Source of the DNA: Pseudorasbora parva
Taxonomy: Eukaryota > Chordata > Actinopteri > Cypriniformes > Gobionidae
DNA: 64,000 bases
Direction of reading: 5' to 3'
NCBI RefSeq assembly: GCF_024679245.1
Contig: NC_090191.1
Coordinates: forward strand, 41,029,524 to 41,093,523
The translations under genes and the position numbers were made by a program. Of this stretch, positions 37,921-49,030 are shown in pieces. The notes beneath the pieces are model-generated. The model worked only from the letters and a program-made list of their open reading frames with translations, was not told where the DNA came from and made no database searches. Each line of letters starts with the position of its first letter. Position 1 is the first letter of the stretch.

Positions 37921-38120
37921 TGAGTTTGACAAGGGCCAAATTGTGACGGCTAGACGACTGGGTCAGAGCATCTCCAAAACTGCAGCTCTTGTGGGCTGTT
38001 CCCGGTCTGCAGTGGTCAGTATCTATCAAAAGTGCTCCAAGGAAGGAACAGTGGAGAACCGGCCACAGGGCCAAGGCTCATTGATGCACGTGGGGAGCGA
38101 AGGCTGGCCCGTGTGGTCAA
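37921..38120 (+). pseudogene. Tc1-like transposase N-terminal fragment
   Basis: About 200 bases encoding [40 protein letters not shown] and then [12 protein letters not shown], the DNA-binding end of a Tc1 transposase. It is followed by a lesion near GSLMHVG. It has no terminal repeats and no catalytic domain, so it is a captured or deletion-trimmed scrap. It is more intact through its middle than the matching part of the copy at 19771-19502. Confidence 0.85.
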
Positions 38121-38653
38121 ATAAAACAGACGACCTGTACTGTAATATTTCTCATTACTTGTGACATTTTTAAAGTCTTAAGCTGATTTTTTTTTCTCTC
38201 GCAATAATCTGAGAAAAAATCCTATCAAGGACCTGGATTGGTTTCGATGCTCTGCGCAGATTATCTGGTAATGTGAGGCGTTCTCAGATCGATTCTTGCA
38301 CCTCCCGATCTGCTCTCACAAAAATCAGGGCCATCAGTTCTTTTTCAATAGCATGTAAGAGAAGTGATTGAGAGCACTTTTGAAGCCGCGACCGTAAAAC
38401 AAGGTGCTGTGTGCGGGTCTGTTGAACAGCGGAGATGGCGGAACGGCATGTGGAGTGTCGCAACAATACCTCCATTTGTATAATGTCTTCGATAACGTGA
38501 CAACTGTACAGACACAGAGAAGAGCTGAGTATAAATCATCTTGTTTTTTGAACATACCATGGTGAGTGTAGAAAGCTGCAAGCAAATGTAAACATTACCT
38601 GTTGAGACACCAATGATCTGCTACATACGTTTACATCCGCTTCCCCATGAGAT
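38121..38653. other. Intron sequence before the palindrome
   Basis: No gene or clear repeat was seen. Confidence 0.4.
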
Positions 38654-38659
38654 CACATG

Positions 38660-39769
38660 TATGGAGGGATTTTTCAGTCAGATTATAAACTAAAAGTCTA
38701 AAACTAAAAGTCTTAAACCAAAACTTAAAATCTAAATTTGAAACTTAAAGTCCAAGTCGAAAATGAATTTGGTATTTAGGATTGGGCATTTGGTATTTAG
38801 GATAGGGCATTTTCTATTTAGGATTGGGCATTTTCTATTTAGGGTTGGGCATTTGGTCATTTAGCCATTTAGGATTGAGGATTGGGGATTTGGGGATTTA
38901 GGATTGGGAATTTGGTATTTAGGATTGGGCATTTAATCATTTAGCCATTTAGGATTGAGGATTGGGGATTTAGGATTGGGCATTTGAGGATTGAGGATTG
39001 GGGGGTGTATGCAAATTAGGAGGCGTGGCCCAAATACTGGAGGCTGGGTTTGAAATGGCTGGTGCGCAGATGCACCTTATGGACAGCAGAGGGAGCTCCC
39101 AGTGCTAAGGACGGAGCACACTTTAATGAAACCAAACGGAGCGAGTGAGCGGCTTGAGCGAGGACTGTGCGATAACTTCAACTTAATGACAGCTTTTTAA
39201 CATTTGTGGCCTCAAACACAAAGTCACCAGTGAAAGGAGTGCTATCGGTCTGACGACGAGAAAGCAGCAGACAGTGCAGCAGGTAAGATGCTAACATTAG
39301 CTACTAGTTATATAAGCTGATATTGCTAATATGCTTTAGTAGGGAATTATTATATTGGGACATGTTGCCTTGTTTTTTTAAACTGCGGTTAACCCCTCTG
39401 ACATTAGTAGATACACTCCTTTCCCATTGCCACTAGATGGTCTTGTTTATGTTTTTTTCTTTTTTGCTATATAGCCTATATACATTTTATAAAGATTGTG
39501 AGAGAAAAGAAATTAGGCTTGTTCGACTTGAACGCTGCACACTGCAAGACCTATCGGTTTATGACATCAAAGTACTGCGATGCAAAAGCATAAGGAGCGT
39601 CTACTCTCTTTGATGTCATATGTTGTGTGTGTATGTATGTATACATTAAGACGATGTCAGTCAGAGCATAATATAGCAATATATTGCGGTCCTTTGACTC
39701 CTTTTTACACTGCACAAAAACCCTGCTGTTACATCGTCACTGGCCTTCATGATTGCTTTCCTAACCTTG

Positions 39770-39841
<72 letters not shown>

Positions 39842-40763
39842 ATATACATACATACACACACAACATATGACATCAAAGAGAGTAGACGCTCCTTATGCTT
39901 TTGCATCGCAGTACTTTGATGTCATAAACCGATAGGTCTTGCAGTGTGCAGCGTTCAAGTCGAACAAGCCTAATTTCTTTTCTCTCACAATCTTTATAAA
40001 ATGTATATAGGCTATATAGCAAAAAAGAAAAAAACATAAACAAGACCATCTAGTGGCAATGGGAAAGGAGTGTATTTACTAATGTCAGAGGGGTTAACCG
40101 CAGTTTAAAAAACAAGGCAACATGTCCCAATATAATAATTCCCTACTAAAGCATATTAGCAATATCAGCTTATATAACTAGTAGCTAATGTTAGCATCTT
40201 ACCTGCTGCACTGTCTGCTGCTTTCTCGTCGTCAGACCGATAGCACTCCTTTCACTGGTGACTTTGTGTTTGAGGCCACAAATGTTAAAAAGCTGTCATT
40301 AAGTTGAAGTTATCGCACAGTCCTCGCTCAAGCCGCTCACTCGCTCCGTTTGGTTTCATTAAAGTGTGCTCCTTAGCACTGGGAGCTCCCTCTGCTGTCC
40401 ATAAGGTGCATCTGCGCACCAGCCATTTCAAGCCCAGCCTCCAGTATTTGGGCCACGCCTCCTAATTTGCATACACTCCCCAATCCTCAAATGCCCAATC
40501 CTAAATCCCCAATCCTCAATCCTAAATCCCCAAATCCCCAATCCTCAATCCTAAATGGCTAAATGACCAAATGCCCAACCCTAAATAGAAAATGCCCAAT
40601 CCTAAATAGAAAATGCCCAATCCTAAATACCAAATGCCCAATCCTAAATACCAAATTCATTTTCGACTTGGACTTTAAGTTTCAAATTTAGATTTTAAGT
40701 TTTGGTTTAAGACTTTTAGTTTTAGACTTTTAGTTTATAATCTGACTGAAAAATCCCTCCATA
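38660..40763. mobile_element. 2.1-kb palindromic foldback element
   Basis: The left arm 38660 to about 39643 is the near-perfect reverse complement of the right arm about 39849-40763. The arms start TATGGAGGGATTTTTCAGTC and end with its complement. The element is flanked by CACATG on both sides (38654-38659 and 40764-40769), a 6-bp target duplication. The left arm is about 69 bases longer because an internal GGATTTAGGATTGGGCATTT-type minisatellite has more units. The spacer of about 205 bases contains unique sequence and (TA)n at 39771-39830. Both arms carry a consensus donor-like CAG|GTAAGATG. No transposase is encoded. I do not recognise the family; 6-bp duplications occur with Polintons, but the termini here do not look like those. 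Confidence 0.9.
38770..39000. repeat. GGATTGGGCATTT minisatellite in the left arm
   Basis: Short units built from TATTTAGGATTGGGCATTT, CATTTAGCCATTTAGG and GGATTGAGGATTGGGGATTT repeat over about 230 bases. The mirror set is at about 40480-40655. Confidence 0.85.
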
Positions 40764-40769
40764 CACATG

Positions 40770-41486
40770 AGGGGCTCGTCCTGGCATGATAATTTCTTAA
40801 TAATATCAGCAGTGTGTGATGTGCAAAAATGTTAAAATCTTGTAGTGTGTGCATGAGTTCTTTGAAGATCCTCCTTATGTAAGTGTGGAGTTAGGATTTA
40901 ATGCATCCATGCATCTTTTTTTAAAGATCTTCCTGACCCCAAACATTTTTGCAGTTGTGCTCTATTTGCTCTCTTTATTTTCTTTATTCATGAGGCTATT
41001 TGCAGTTCACTAGGTTTAGCAACAGAGCTTTGCTTTCTGTATTCGGCCTTAGCTAGTGCGATATGAACACTTAGCATGTCTCCTTCCCATGTGGCAGCTC
41101 GTATATTAGGATCTCGCTCCTCCAGCAGCCTGTATCCGTTCGCTCTGTAAATGTCACTAAGCATTTACCCCAGTGGATTGTCTTTAAAACATTACTGATC
41201 ACAGCTATGAACGTGTTAGCACACCGACGAATGCCATCCAACCTCTTTTGGTTACGGATCAGGGATCAGCGGGTGGCTGGATCCGTTCCCTAACCGCCGC
41301 TTTTCATTACAGGACGTTTGCGCTTCTTCCTTTGCACATTTATTATCTGTCTTTGGTTTTTGCTGTACGTTTGGACGCGAGCGTGTCTCGCCATCTGCTA
41401 GCAGTTGTTCTCTGTGATTTTTACCCCCTGCTGGAGACAAAAGATACACATGAGTGCTTACCCTTTGAGGATTCTTCTTCTGTTCA

Positions 41487-41489
<3 letters not shown>
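40770..41489. other. Intron sequence, no gene recognised
   Basis: Unique-looking sequence. The open frame + 41248-41586 runs into a TG repeat and resembles no known protein. Confidence 0.4.

Positions 41490-41564
<75 letters not shown>
41490..41564. repeat. (TG)n microsatellite
   Basis: Uninterrupted TG dinucleotides. Confidence 0.97.
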
Positions 41565-41566
<2 letters not shown>

Positions 41567-41719
41567 TGTTCACAGGACTGTGTTGAATGTGCTCATGTCT
41601 GTTAACTGAGTAAGAGCTTTCATTTTTAAATTCTAATTAAGAAAAGTTGTAAATCTGTCTCTGAGTGTGAGCATGTGTCCTTATCAGACGCTAATTATGC
41701 TTCCAGCAACTGAGAAGTC

Positions 41720-41722
<3 letters not shown>

Positions 41723-41804
<82 letters not shown>
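41723..41804. repeat. (TG)n microsatellite
   Basis: Second TG tract about 160 bases after the previous one. Confidence 0.97.
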
Positions 41805-41806
<2 letters not shown>

Positions 41807-42032
41807 TCTGAGGGTTTCTGGGGAATCTTATCAAGCTCAAAATGCCTGGTGAATAACAAATCCAGACATGTTCTTTAATTTTATTATGAGCTTTTTTTTC
41901 ATCTGGGTCAGAAATTAACCAGTACCACAAGTACAACTTTTTTTGCCCCTAATTCTAACATTTTGTATTTTTTATTGATTGATTAGATGTATCATGTATT
42001 GTGGTGAATCTCCTACCTGGTCGGATGGTCAA

Positions 42033-42070
42033 ATGGATGGATGGATGGATGGATGGATGGATGGATGGAT
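42033..42070. repeat. (TGGA)n microsatellite
   Basis: About nine tetranucleotide units. Confidence 0.95.
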
Positions 42071-42098
42071 GAAGGATGGATACATTTTTGGAGCTTGA

Positions 42099-43152
42099 TT
42101 AAAGCTACTCTATGTAACTTTTCCGTCCGCTAGAGGGCGCCAATTCAAAACAAAGTTGTTGTTTGATGGCACCAGGTTTGAGCTCAGAATGTGTTCATCA
42201 CCTCACAGCCAGTGAAAAAGAATTGGGATGGGACTCGGTCAGAAATCATGTTCATGGATGTGATTATTAAAGGAAGTGTATGTAAGATTGTGGCCAAAAC
42301 TGATACTGCAATCACTGTCACCTCTTCCCCTCCCCCCGACTTGAGGTTGCCAGATTGGCTGCAGGATCCAGCAGGAATATTTGTAGCTGCAGCTGTGGTA
42401 ACCAGAGCAGATCAGGCAACCCAGATGCCATAACACTACAGACTTCGTGATTAGTCGATAGGTGGAGGGCGGCGCTCTAGTCCAAAACACAACATGTCAA
42501 CATCAACATCAGTTGAGGGCTGCAACAACAACTTTTAAATGACAATATGCTGGCCGGACTACTGTTGTCAGTGATAGAAGTATTTGAAATTAACTTGATT
42601 TATTAATGTCTAGTGACATATCAGGGCCTTTTTACAATTAATTAAAATACATTTCTTACATACAGTTCTTTTAACGTTACTGTAGTGTGAAGCAGAGCAG
42701 GACTGAGTTTTGAGGAGCTGAGCAAGGCCGCTGGAGCAATTGTTGCCAAACACACGGTTCGCGAGCAGCGGGACTTTTATTATGACACAGGCGTCTGCGC
42801 CATTTCCGCTTTTCCGGTCATGAGTATGAGGTAACGCAGCTTTGTTTATCATATTAGATACATTTGAGTGTGTTGAAAATTATGTAATGACGTTACTCTG
42901 TGCGATCGCTCAGCGGCTGCTGTGACACATGTTCTCGCTGCTAAGAGTAAAGCGTTTCTTCCAAATAAAACCTTAAACCGAGGGTAACGCAGATGTGATG
43001 TTAAAATTGGTTAAAATAGCAATTTTCTCACAAATTACAAATAGTTGGAAACATTTGGGATATTGTAAGAACTCAACTGAACAAAATATATAACACTGGC
43101 CTAGTGGGTTTTGGATATTTTGCTGCAAAAATCCTGCATAGTGCATCTTTAA
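42099..43152. mobile_element. Non-autonomous DNA transposon (TTAAAG-CTATG ends)
   Basis: Left end TTAAAGCTACTCTATGTAAC and the reverse complement of the right end, TTTAAAGATGCACTATGCAG, form an imperfect terminal inverted repeat around about 1.05 kb. The left end carries CGCTAGAGGGCGCC, common in fish hAT-type elements. No transposase frame. Confidence 0.65.
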
Positions 43153-43288
43153 ATAAATTCTTTGTTTTTAATGAGGAGGATGTTGCTGTATATTAAAGGA
43201 ACAAAGCCCTCAAGGCAAATTTGATTTCTCATATCATGTCCTCTTTAAAACGGCTAGAGAGACTGTGAACTCTGTGGAATGGTACTTC

Positions 43289-43293
<5 letters not shown>

Positions 43294-43367
<74 letters not shown>
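43294..43367. repeat. (CT)n microsatellite at a grm8 3' splice site
   Basis: About 37 CT units end 28 bases before the AG at 43394-43395. The tract extends the pyrimidine-rich region of this acceptor. Confidence 0.96.
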
Positions 43368-43370
<3 letters not shown>

Positions 43371-43395
43371 CCCATTTTCTGTGGGTTGTTTCCAG

Positions 43396-43642
43396 ATGTA
43401 CATTCAGACGACCACGCTCACCATCTCTCTCAGCCTCAGCGCGTCTGTGTCTCTGGGGATGCTCTACATGCCTAAGGTCTATATTATCATCTTCCACCCG
43501 GAGCAGAACGTGCCCAAGCGCAAGCGCAGCTTCAAAGCCATCGTCACTGCCGCCACCATGTCAGGAAAACTAGTGCAGAAGGGAAGCGACCGACCCAACG
43601 GGGAGGTGAAGACCGAGCTTTGTGAGAGCATGGAGACCAACA
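43396..43642 (+). CDS. grm8: Metabotropic glutamate receptor 8, TM7 and C-tail exon
   Basis: A 247-bp exon, 82 codons plus one base, following TGTTTCCAG and preceding GTGAGTAT. It begins [20 protein letters not shown], which is transmembrane helix 7, and continues [19 protein letters not shown]. The tail then has the basic [15 protein letters not shown] stretch, the region known in group III mGluRs for calmodulin and G-beta-gamma contact. It ends with [20 protein letters not shown] and TN. This tail fits mGluR8 better than mGluR4, 6 or 7. It enters in phase 0, matching the end of the previous exon, and leaves in phase 1. If the donor were skipped, translation would run about 17 codons into the intron to a stop near 43695. 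Confidence 0.95.
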
Positions 43643-44700
43643 GTGAGTATTTCTTCCACGTAGAGCAGAAAATCCCATTCAACATCAATGATTAAACATG
43701 ACCGCTTGGTTTATTAAGGCTATAGGAGGCCACCTACTTTGTGCTAGTCAATATGTTGCATTGAAAAGATACAAAAACCAACACTGACTTGAATTCCCAT
43801 TGCTTTACAACATAATTCATTTAATCATTCACTCATAAAAGATGTTAATTTGTCAGATTTTTTAAATCAAATGCTTCGATTCATATCACAGTTGGTTGGT
43901 TTGGTTCAAGGCTTAAAGCTTTTGATTAAAGTTGATTCAAATGTAGAAAATTAATAGAAAATATGCTTTGATAATCCAAGGCTGCTGCTAGTCTATTTCT
44001 TTTTGCGCTCTATTTCTGCGTCACATTCATCTCCAGATGTTTGCTTAATGTTGCGTCTGTAGGTTGAACAGCTGTTTAGTACAGAATGGTAAACTTAACC
44101 AAACACAAGTCTTGTTATAAGCCCAAAGTTTCCAGCTGAGATGTTTGCCGGAGGTAGACAGGCAAAGTAAAGTGTGACATCAATGTTCCCGGTCTGATTA
44201 GCATACCCAACTAGCTGCGTTATTTGCCAGCTTGATACATTTTTTGGCTCTTTTTTTATGTTTTTATTATTTATTTTTTTGTTCTGCAAAGTACAGGATT
44301 ATAGACTGTTGAAAATTTAATCACTCAGAAGTGATCCAAGGCTTTGAGGGGAAATAAGCCCATTTTAAGTCATCAAGCCAATTACTCTGTTCTGTGCTGC
44401 GGGTGATGCTTTGCCTTTTGAAACATTAAAGCACAACTCATGCATCAGTATCAAGACCACCCAAAACTAAATTAGGCAAGTTTTTATTTGATTCTAGGCC
44501 TTTTTACCACTTTTATTTAGCAAAGAGAGGATTTGGAGGAGGGAACAGGAAATGGTGCCAGCCAGTAGTGGTGGATACTTTAATTAATTTCAGTGGATCT
44601 TGTGAATCCATTCCCCAAAATGATTCATTCTGTAACCCTCTTCTCAGATTACATCATTAGGTCAGTATGTACCCTATAAAAAATATAAGGGGCCCAAGTT
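43643..44700. other. Last intron, first half
   Basis: Ordinary intron sequence. No alternative tail exon was convincingly seen. Confidence 0.45.
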
Positions 44701-44714
44701 TTAGAATTCTTTGC

Positions 44715-44879
44715 CTTTCCCTCACGGAGATGTGGGTGAAAGAGTGAAAATTACCCTTCTTTTTTCACTCGGCCCATCACCCAGGTCAACCTCTGGGGTC
44801 GAGGCCGAATCTGACCACCCTTTGGGGAGGGCGAGCCTTCCCCCAGCTTGGCTGAGAGCAGGAGAGGGGTAGGTGGTCC
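44715..44879 (-). other. GC-rich flank of the 18S fragment, unidentified
   Basis: Continues beyond the recognisable 18S match with GC-rich sequence unlike the surrounding intron. It may be diverged 18S end or rDNA spacer. The - strand open frame 45027-44722 crosses the rRNA-like sequence and is not a gene. Confidence 0.4.
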
Positions 44880-45501
44880 GGACTCCGATGCGAGCCGTAG
44901 CTGCGGCACTTCGGCAGGGCAGGTCCAAGGACCTCATTAAACCACCCAATCGGTAGTAGCGACGGGTGGTGTGAACAAACTTAATCAACGCAAGCTTATG
45001 ACCCGCGCTTACTGGGCGCTTCCTCATTGATTGGAAACCATTTCAAGCCCCAGTCCCGATCATGAGCAGGGTTAATTGTGACGCGCGTGCAGCCCCGGAC
45101 ATCTAAGGGCATCACAGACCTGTTATTGCTCCATCTCGCGTGGCTGAACTCCACTTTTCCCTCTAAGAGGTTGGACGGCGATCGCTCGGGGCCACGTAAC
45201 TATTTAGCATGACGGAGTCTGATTCGTTATCAGAATGAACCAGACAAATCGCTCCACCAACTAAGAACGGCCATGCACCACCACCCACAGAATCGAGAAA
45301 GAGCTGTCAATCTGTAAAAATCTTTTCCGTGTCCTGGCCAGGTGAAGTTTCCCGTGTTGAGTCAAATTAAGCCACAGGCTCCACTCCTGGTGATGCCCTT
45401 CCATCAATTCCTTTAAGTTTCAGCTTTGCAACCATACTTCCCCCAGAACCCAAAGACTCGTGGTTTCCCGCATGCTGCCCGGCGGGTCATGGGAATAACG
45501 C
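44880..45501 (-). pseudogene. 18S rRNA fragment, degenerate, antisense to grm8
   Basis: Read on the - strand from 45501 downward, it follows the 3' third of eukaryotic 18S rRNA in order: GCGTTATTCCCATGACCCGC, AAACTTAAAGGAATTGACGG, TTAATTTGACTCAACACGGG, GAGCAATAACAGGTCTGTGA, AAGCGCGGGTCATAAGCTTG, CCCGTCGCTACTACCGATTG. It carries many substitutions. About 60 bases of the variable segment after GCACGCGCG are missing, as are about nine bases of CCCTGCCCT before ACACC. The conserved final helix is not reached. It therefore cannot make a working rRNA. Confidence 0.88.
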
Positions 45502-45828
45502 ACAATGTTAGTTTTCTTCTCTTTTTTGTTGAAAAAAGGACTTAATTAAGATCTTAAGATATTTTTGGTAATTCACTGAAATTTATCAAGATCTCCAGCA
45601 CTACTGGCTTTTTCTCATTCCCTATTCCAAGTCCTCTCTTTACTAAATAAAATGGGCAAAAGGCCAGAATCAAATAAAAACTTGTCTAATTTAGTAGGTA
45701 TAGTCAACATTTGGAACAACACAGATAAAATTGCATATGAGTAGTGACCATAAAACAATGGATTAGGCTGCCTAAAATGCACATGCAGTCGAGTGAGAGT
45801 GAATGTGACTCTCTGTTGTCTCCTCCAG

Positions 45829-45881
45829 CAGCACCTTCCACCAAGACGACATATGTCAGCTACAGCAATCACGCCATCTGA
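45829..45881 (+). CDS. grm8: Metabotropic glutamate receptor 8, final coding exon
   Basis: Completes the split Thr codon, then reads APSTKTTYVSYSNHAI and TGA at 45879-45881. The Y-x-S-Y-S-N-H-x-I ending is the mGluR8a-type C-terminus. The acceptor is CTCCTCCAGCAG, a NAGNAG site. Using the first AG (45827-45828) gives TAPSTK; using the second (45830-45831) drops one Ala to give TPSTK. Both stay in frame. Human mGluR8 has a spacing like the shorter form as I remember it. Confidence 0.93.
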
Positions 45882-46500
45882 AGAGGGACACTCTCTGTGG
45901 GCGGAGCTGAGGGCGGGGCCCTGTCTGAAGCAGGACGTCTGTCATGTGACGTGCTGACAGGCAAATGGACCTGAAACGGGCATCTGAGCATGAGATTTTT
46001 ATATCGTTCTGCATCAATCTAAAACCCGCAGCATCCTGGGAGACGAACGGACATATGGGACCTTCCAGTAAGATTCTGCGTTCAAGAGCTACCGATCCTG
46101 CCATGAACACACGTGAACACGCACACACTCACAAAACTGAAGGTGCAGGCTTGCAGTCATACGAAACAAACAAAAAAAATAACCTTCCATTTAACATTCT
46201 GCAGATGGAAACATTCACGGTAAACTTTGGAAATGTGGATGTAAAAAAAAGTGAGAAAATATATGAAAACTACCAGAGTCAAACTATGTTTGTTGTTATT
46301 GTATTTTTGTGGTTGTGCAGATTTTTTCATTCTTGTCCCACTTTGTCAGAAACCTGCATTCTGAGATGATGTGTCTTGTATTGGCTGAATGAACCGTAAC
46401 CGCGGGGTTGTGAAGCTGTAAAATGCCATGGTTGAAGCATGCTAGTTTTTATACCAAAAAAAGAAGATTTATTTATAATAAAGGAATGTTTTGCAAATGT
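45882..46500 (+). other. grm8: grm8 3' untranslated region
   Basis: Follows the stop codon. The end is placed just after the AATAAA at 46477-46482. Longer alternative ends are possible, for example using an AATAAA-like signal near 47013. Open frame + 45965-46369 within it has no recognisable similarity. Confidence 0.6.
46477..46482 (+). terminator. Candidate polyadenylation signal of grm8
   Basis: AATAAA in a T- and A-rich setting (TTTATAATAAAGG), about 600 bases after the stop codon. Confidence 0.55.
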
Positions 46501-47870
46501 GTAGCGTTGTTAGATGCATATTTGACAGTGAGATTTGTTTCTCATTTCTCTCATTCATATTCACTCGCCTCCACAGTCCAAAAACATGTTGCTCACAAAA
46601 CTCAAGCTCTGTTTTCCAGCTCTCTACCCCATGTAAACACAAATTGATTTGTGATTTTTCAGGTTCATTATGGTCTCAATCACCACAGAAAAATCTTTAG
46701 CATGAGCAAGCCACCATCATACAATGAAAATATATTTTAAATCTTAAAAAGCCAATATTTTCTTGTACTTTTGCACATGCAATTCCTATAAAACTGGTTT
46801 TACGTGACTGGAATGGAAATTCACATAAATTCATTGGCCAAATAATGCGGGATCAACATTAAAATACTGCATTTCGAAATAGCCTTAAGACTTAACATTA
46901 TTCATGTAACCATGTGATAAGATCACTTGGTAATCTTCTTTGTTTGAAGCTACAGTATATGCTTGTCATGTAAAGCTGATTAATCCAGCGACTTTTGCAT
47001 ACACTTTTTAAAATAAAAGATCCAAAATGGGGTTTTGCAGTGAGAAAAACCTTCTTTGCTTCTCCAAAGAAACCTTCAGTGAACATTTCTTAAAATATAA
47101 CCTTTTTTCTTAGTGTGAAGAATGTTTTAATAATCTAAAGAGCCTTAGGTGCAATGGAAAGATGTTAAAGGTTCTTAATGGAACCATCAATGCCAATACA
47201 GAACATTTATTTTTAATAAACTCAACAATGCATTTTCATTGAAAAAATCCACCTTGTACAGGGTCTCTCAATAATTAGAAATGGCCAAATTGCCCCCCCC
47301 CTTCCCTCCTGCACTCTGTTCTGCTGCACTCCATTATGCAGTGCTCTGTATGTTATTAGGATGACAAAAAGGTTTAAAAGTTATTTTTTTGTTAGTCTGG
47401 TCTGCCTTAGCACCCTAACAGCACTCGTCAATGTCAAAATGACTGGGATGGCCAAACAAATCAAATAAGCAAGGCTTATTGTTCACAGATGCATAGCGTG
47501 AGTTCCCTGCCAAAAGTATCAGTTTAACACTGAAAGAAACATGTAATACATGTTTGCTGTTTGGCAAAAGATATGTTAAAATCGACAGTAACATACAGGG
47601 ATGCAAACTACTCTACTTTTTTCTTTTTTTGAAAATATGCATTTACATGATTCATGCAATTCCTAACTGAGTGTGACAAGAAACGTTTTATGTTTTCAAT
47701 GCAAATTACATTTTAATGCAAATATTATTTTCATATGGTTCAAAATGATTATTTCCTTACTAGAATTTAGACCTAGAACATTCTATTTCTTTATGCTTTA
47801 TAAAAAAAAAACTAAAAAAAAAAAAAAACACTGGTCCCACCCAATGTTCAAAACATGGCTTCTGCCTTGA
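46501..47870. other. Intergenic sequence, no gene recognised
   Basis: AT-rich with homopolymer runs (C near 47294, A near 47816). No coding evidence. Confidence 0.45.
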
Positions 47871-49030
47871 TATGAGCTTCACATTTCTGCTATTAAACCA
47901 TCTGGAATGCCTTGTGCCATTAGGAGCTTTTGCACTGGGTAGTTATAGGAACTAGTCACCAGGGCTGTCCCCAAAAAACTAAATGTTTCCCCTGTGGCCA
48001 TTTTTCTGATTGCATTCGCAACACCGGTAGGAACTCTAAAGTGACGTAAGCTGGCAGACATCATTTAAGCAGGGCATTCAATAATTGGAGGATGGAGGAT
48101 GCCGGGATTGAGAAGTGCCTGGACTTCAGGTTCGGTCCATCTATCAGGTATGGAGTTAGTGTGGTAAGTACTTGTAAATGTGTTTTGTATGGCATGTGTT
48201 CCAATCAACATACACTTACATCACTGGTGTTTCCTGTTGTGTTGGGTTATACCTCCCTCTGAAGTAGGAGCTAATTTAGGGTATTTTCACACTTGGCATG
48301 TTTGGTTTGATTAATATGAACCCTGGTGTTATTGCTCTGTTAGTGCAGTTCATTTTAATAACGTTGCATCTGAACCCTGGTGCCACCAAACAATTTTGTT
48401 TCTAAGCACTCGAATCATGACAAAAAATGCCTGTTTCTACAGCAACCAGACTTTCTAACAGTAGCTTCAGTGACGCTATGACTTTGTTAATTAACGATTG
48501 GCACTTTCATTTAGAAGGTGGGGCCTAATTTCTTCAATTCAGATGTAATCAGAGTGCACTTTTTTATCTATATAAAGTCTCTGATAGACCCCTTTACAGC
48601 TGAAAAATCCAGTTGTGTACACATCCTTATGCCTTTAGGTATTTTTTTTTCTGGACCAAGTGAACTGAGCTACAAGTGTGAATACACCCTTAGTCCCCCA
48701 AAAGGCTTTCCTATGAATAAAATAATTCCCAGTTCCCATTTAAACACATCAAAATGCAATAGTGCAATAGCCACGTATAGTTATAGGAACTATGAAAACA
48801 TTCCTCCTGTGTGAAAGCCCCTATAGATCTACTCAACTGAGCTGGTTATGGAATGGGTTTGTTTGTTTGAAGGTTTCTTAATGGAATAATTGATCACTGA
48901 TGCCAAGGAATTGCATTGGAAATGCATCAATTTAACAGCTAAAGAAACTCTCTCTCTCTATACAACATGAGCTTCACGTTTCTGCTATTTAACTTTCTGG
49001 AATGCTGTGTGCCATCGATGTCCTCAGTTT
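47871..49030. repeat. Dispersed-repeat fragments with a local duplication
   Basis: ATGAGCTTCACATTTCTGCT near 47872 recurs as ATGAGCTTCACGTTTCTGCT near 48967, with the following 30 bases also related. TAGTTATAGGAACTAG near 47940, with about 100 bases after it, recurs near 58580. 48405-48525 resembles 17828-17970. These are pieces of older elements. Confidence 0.55.

Noticed and set aside
43643..43695. Alternative mGluR8 tail by reading through the donor
   Set aside because: Gives a short non-conserved tail, while the next exon with the conserved ending is intact; retained only as a possible rare isoform.
44722..45027. 101-codon - strand open frame
   Set aside because: Lies over the degenerate 18S rRNA fragment and its flank, in a non-coding sequence.
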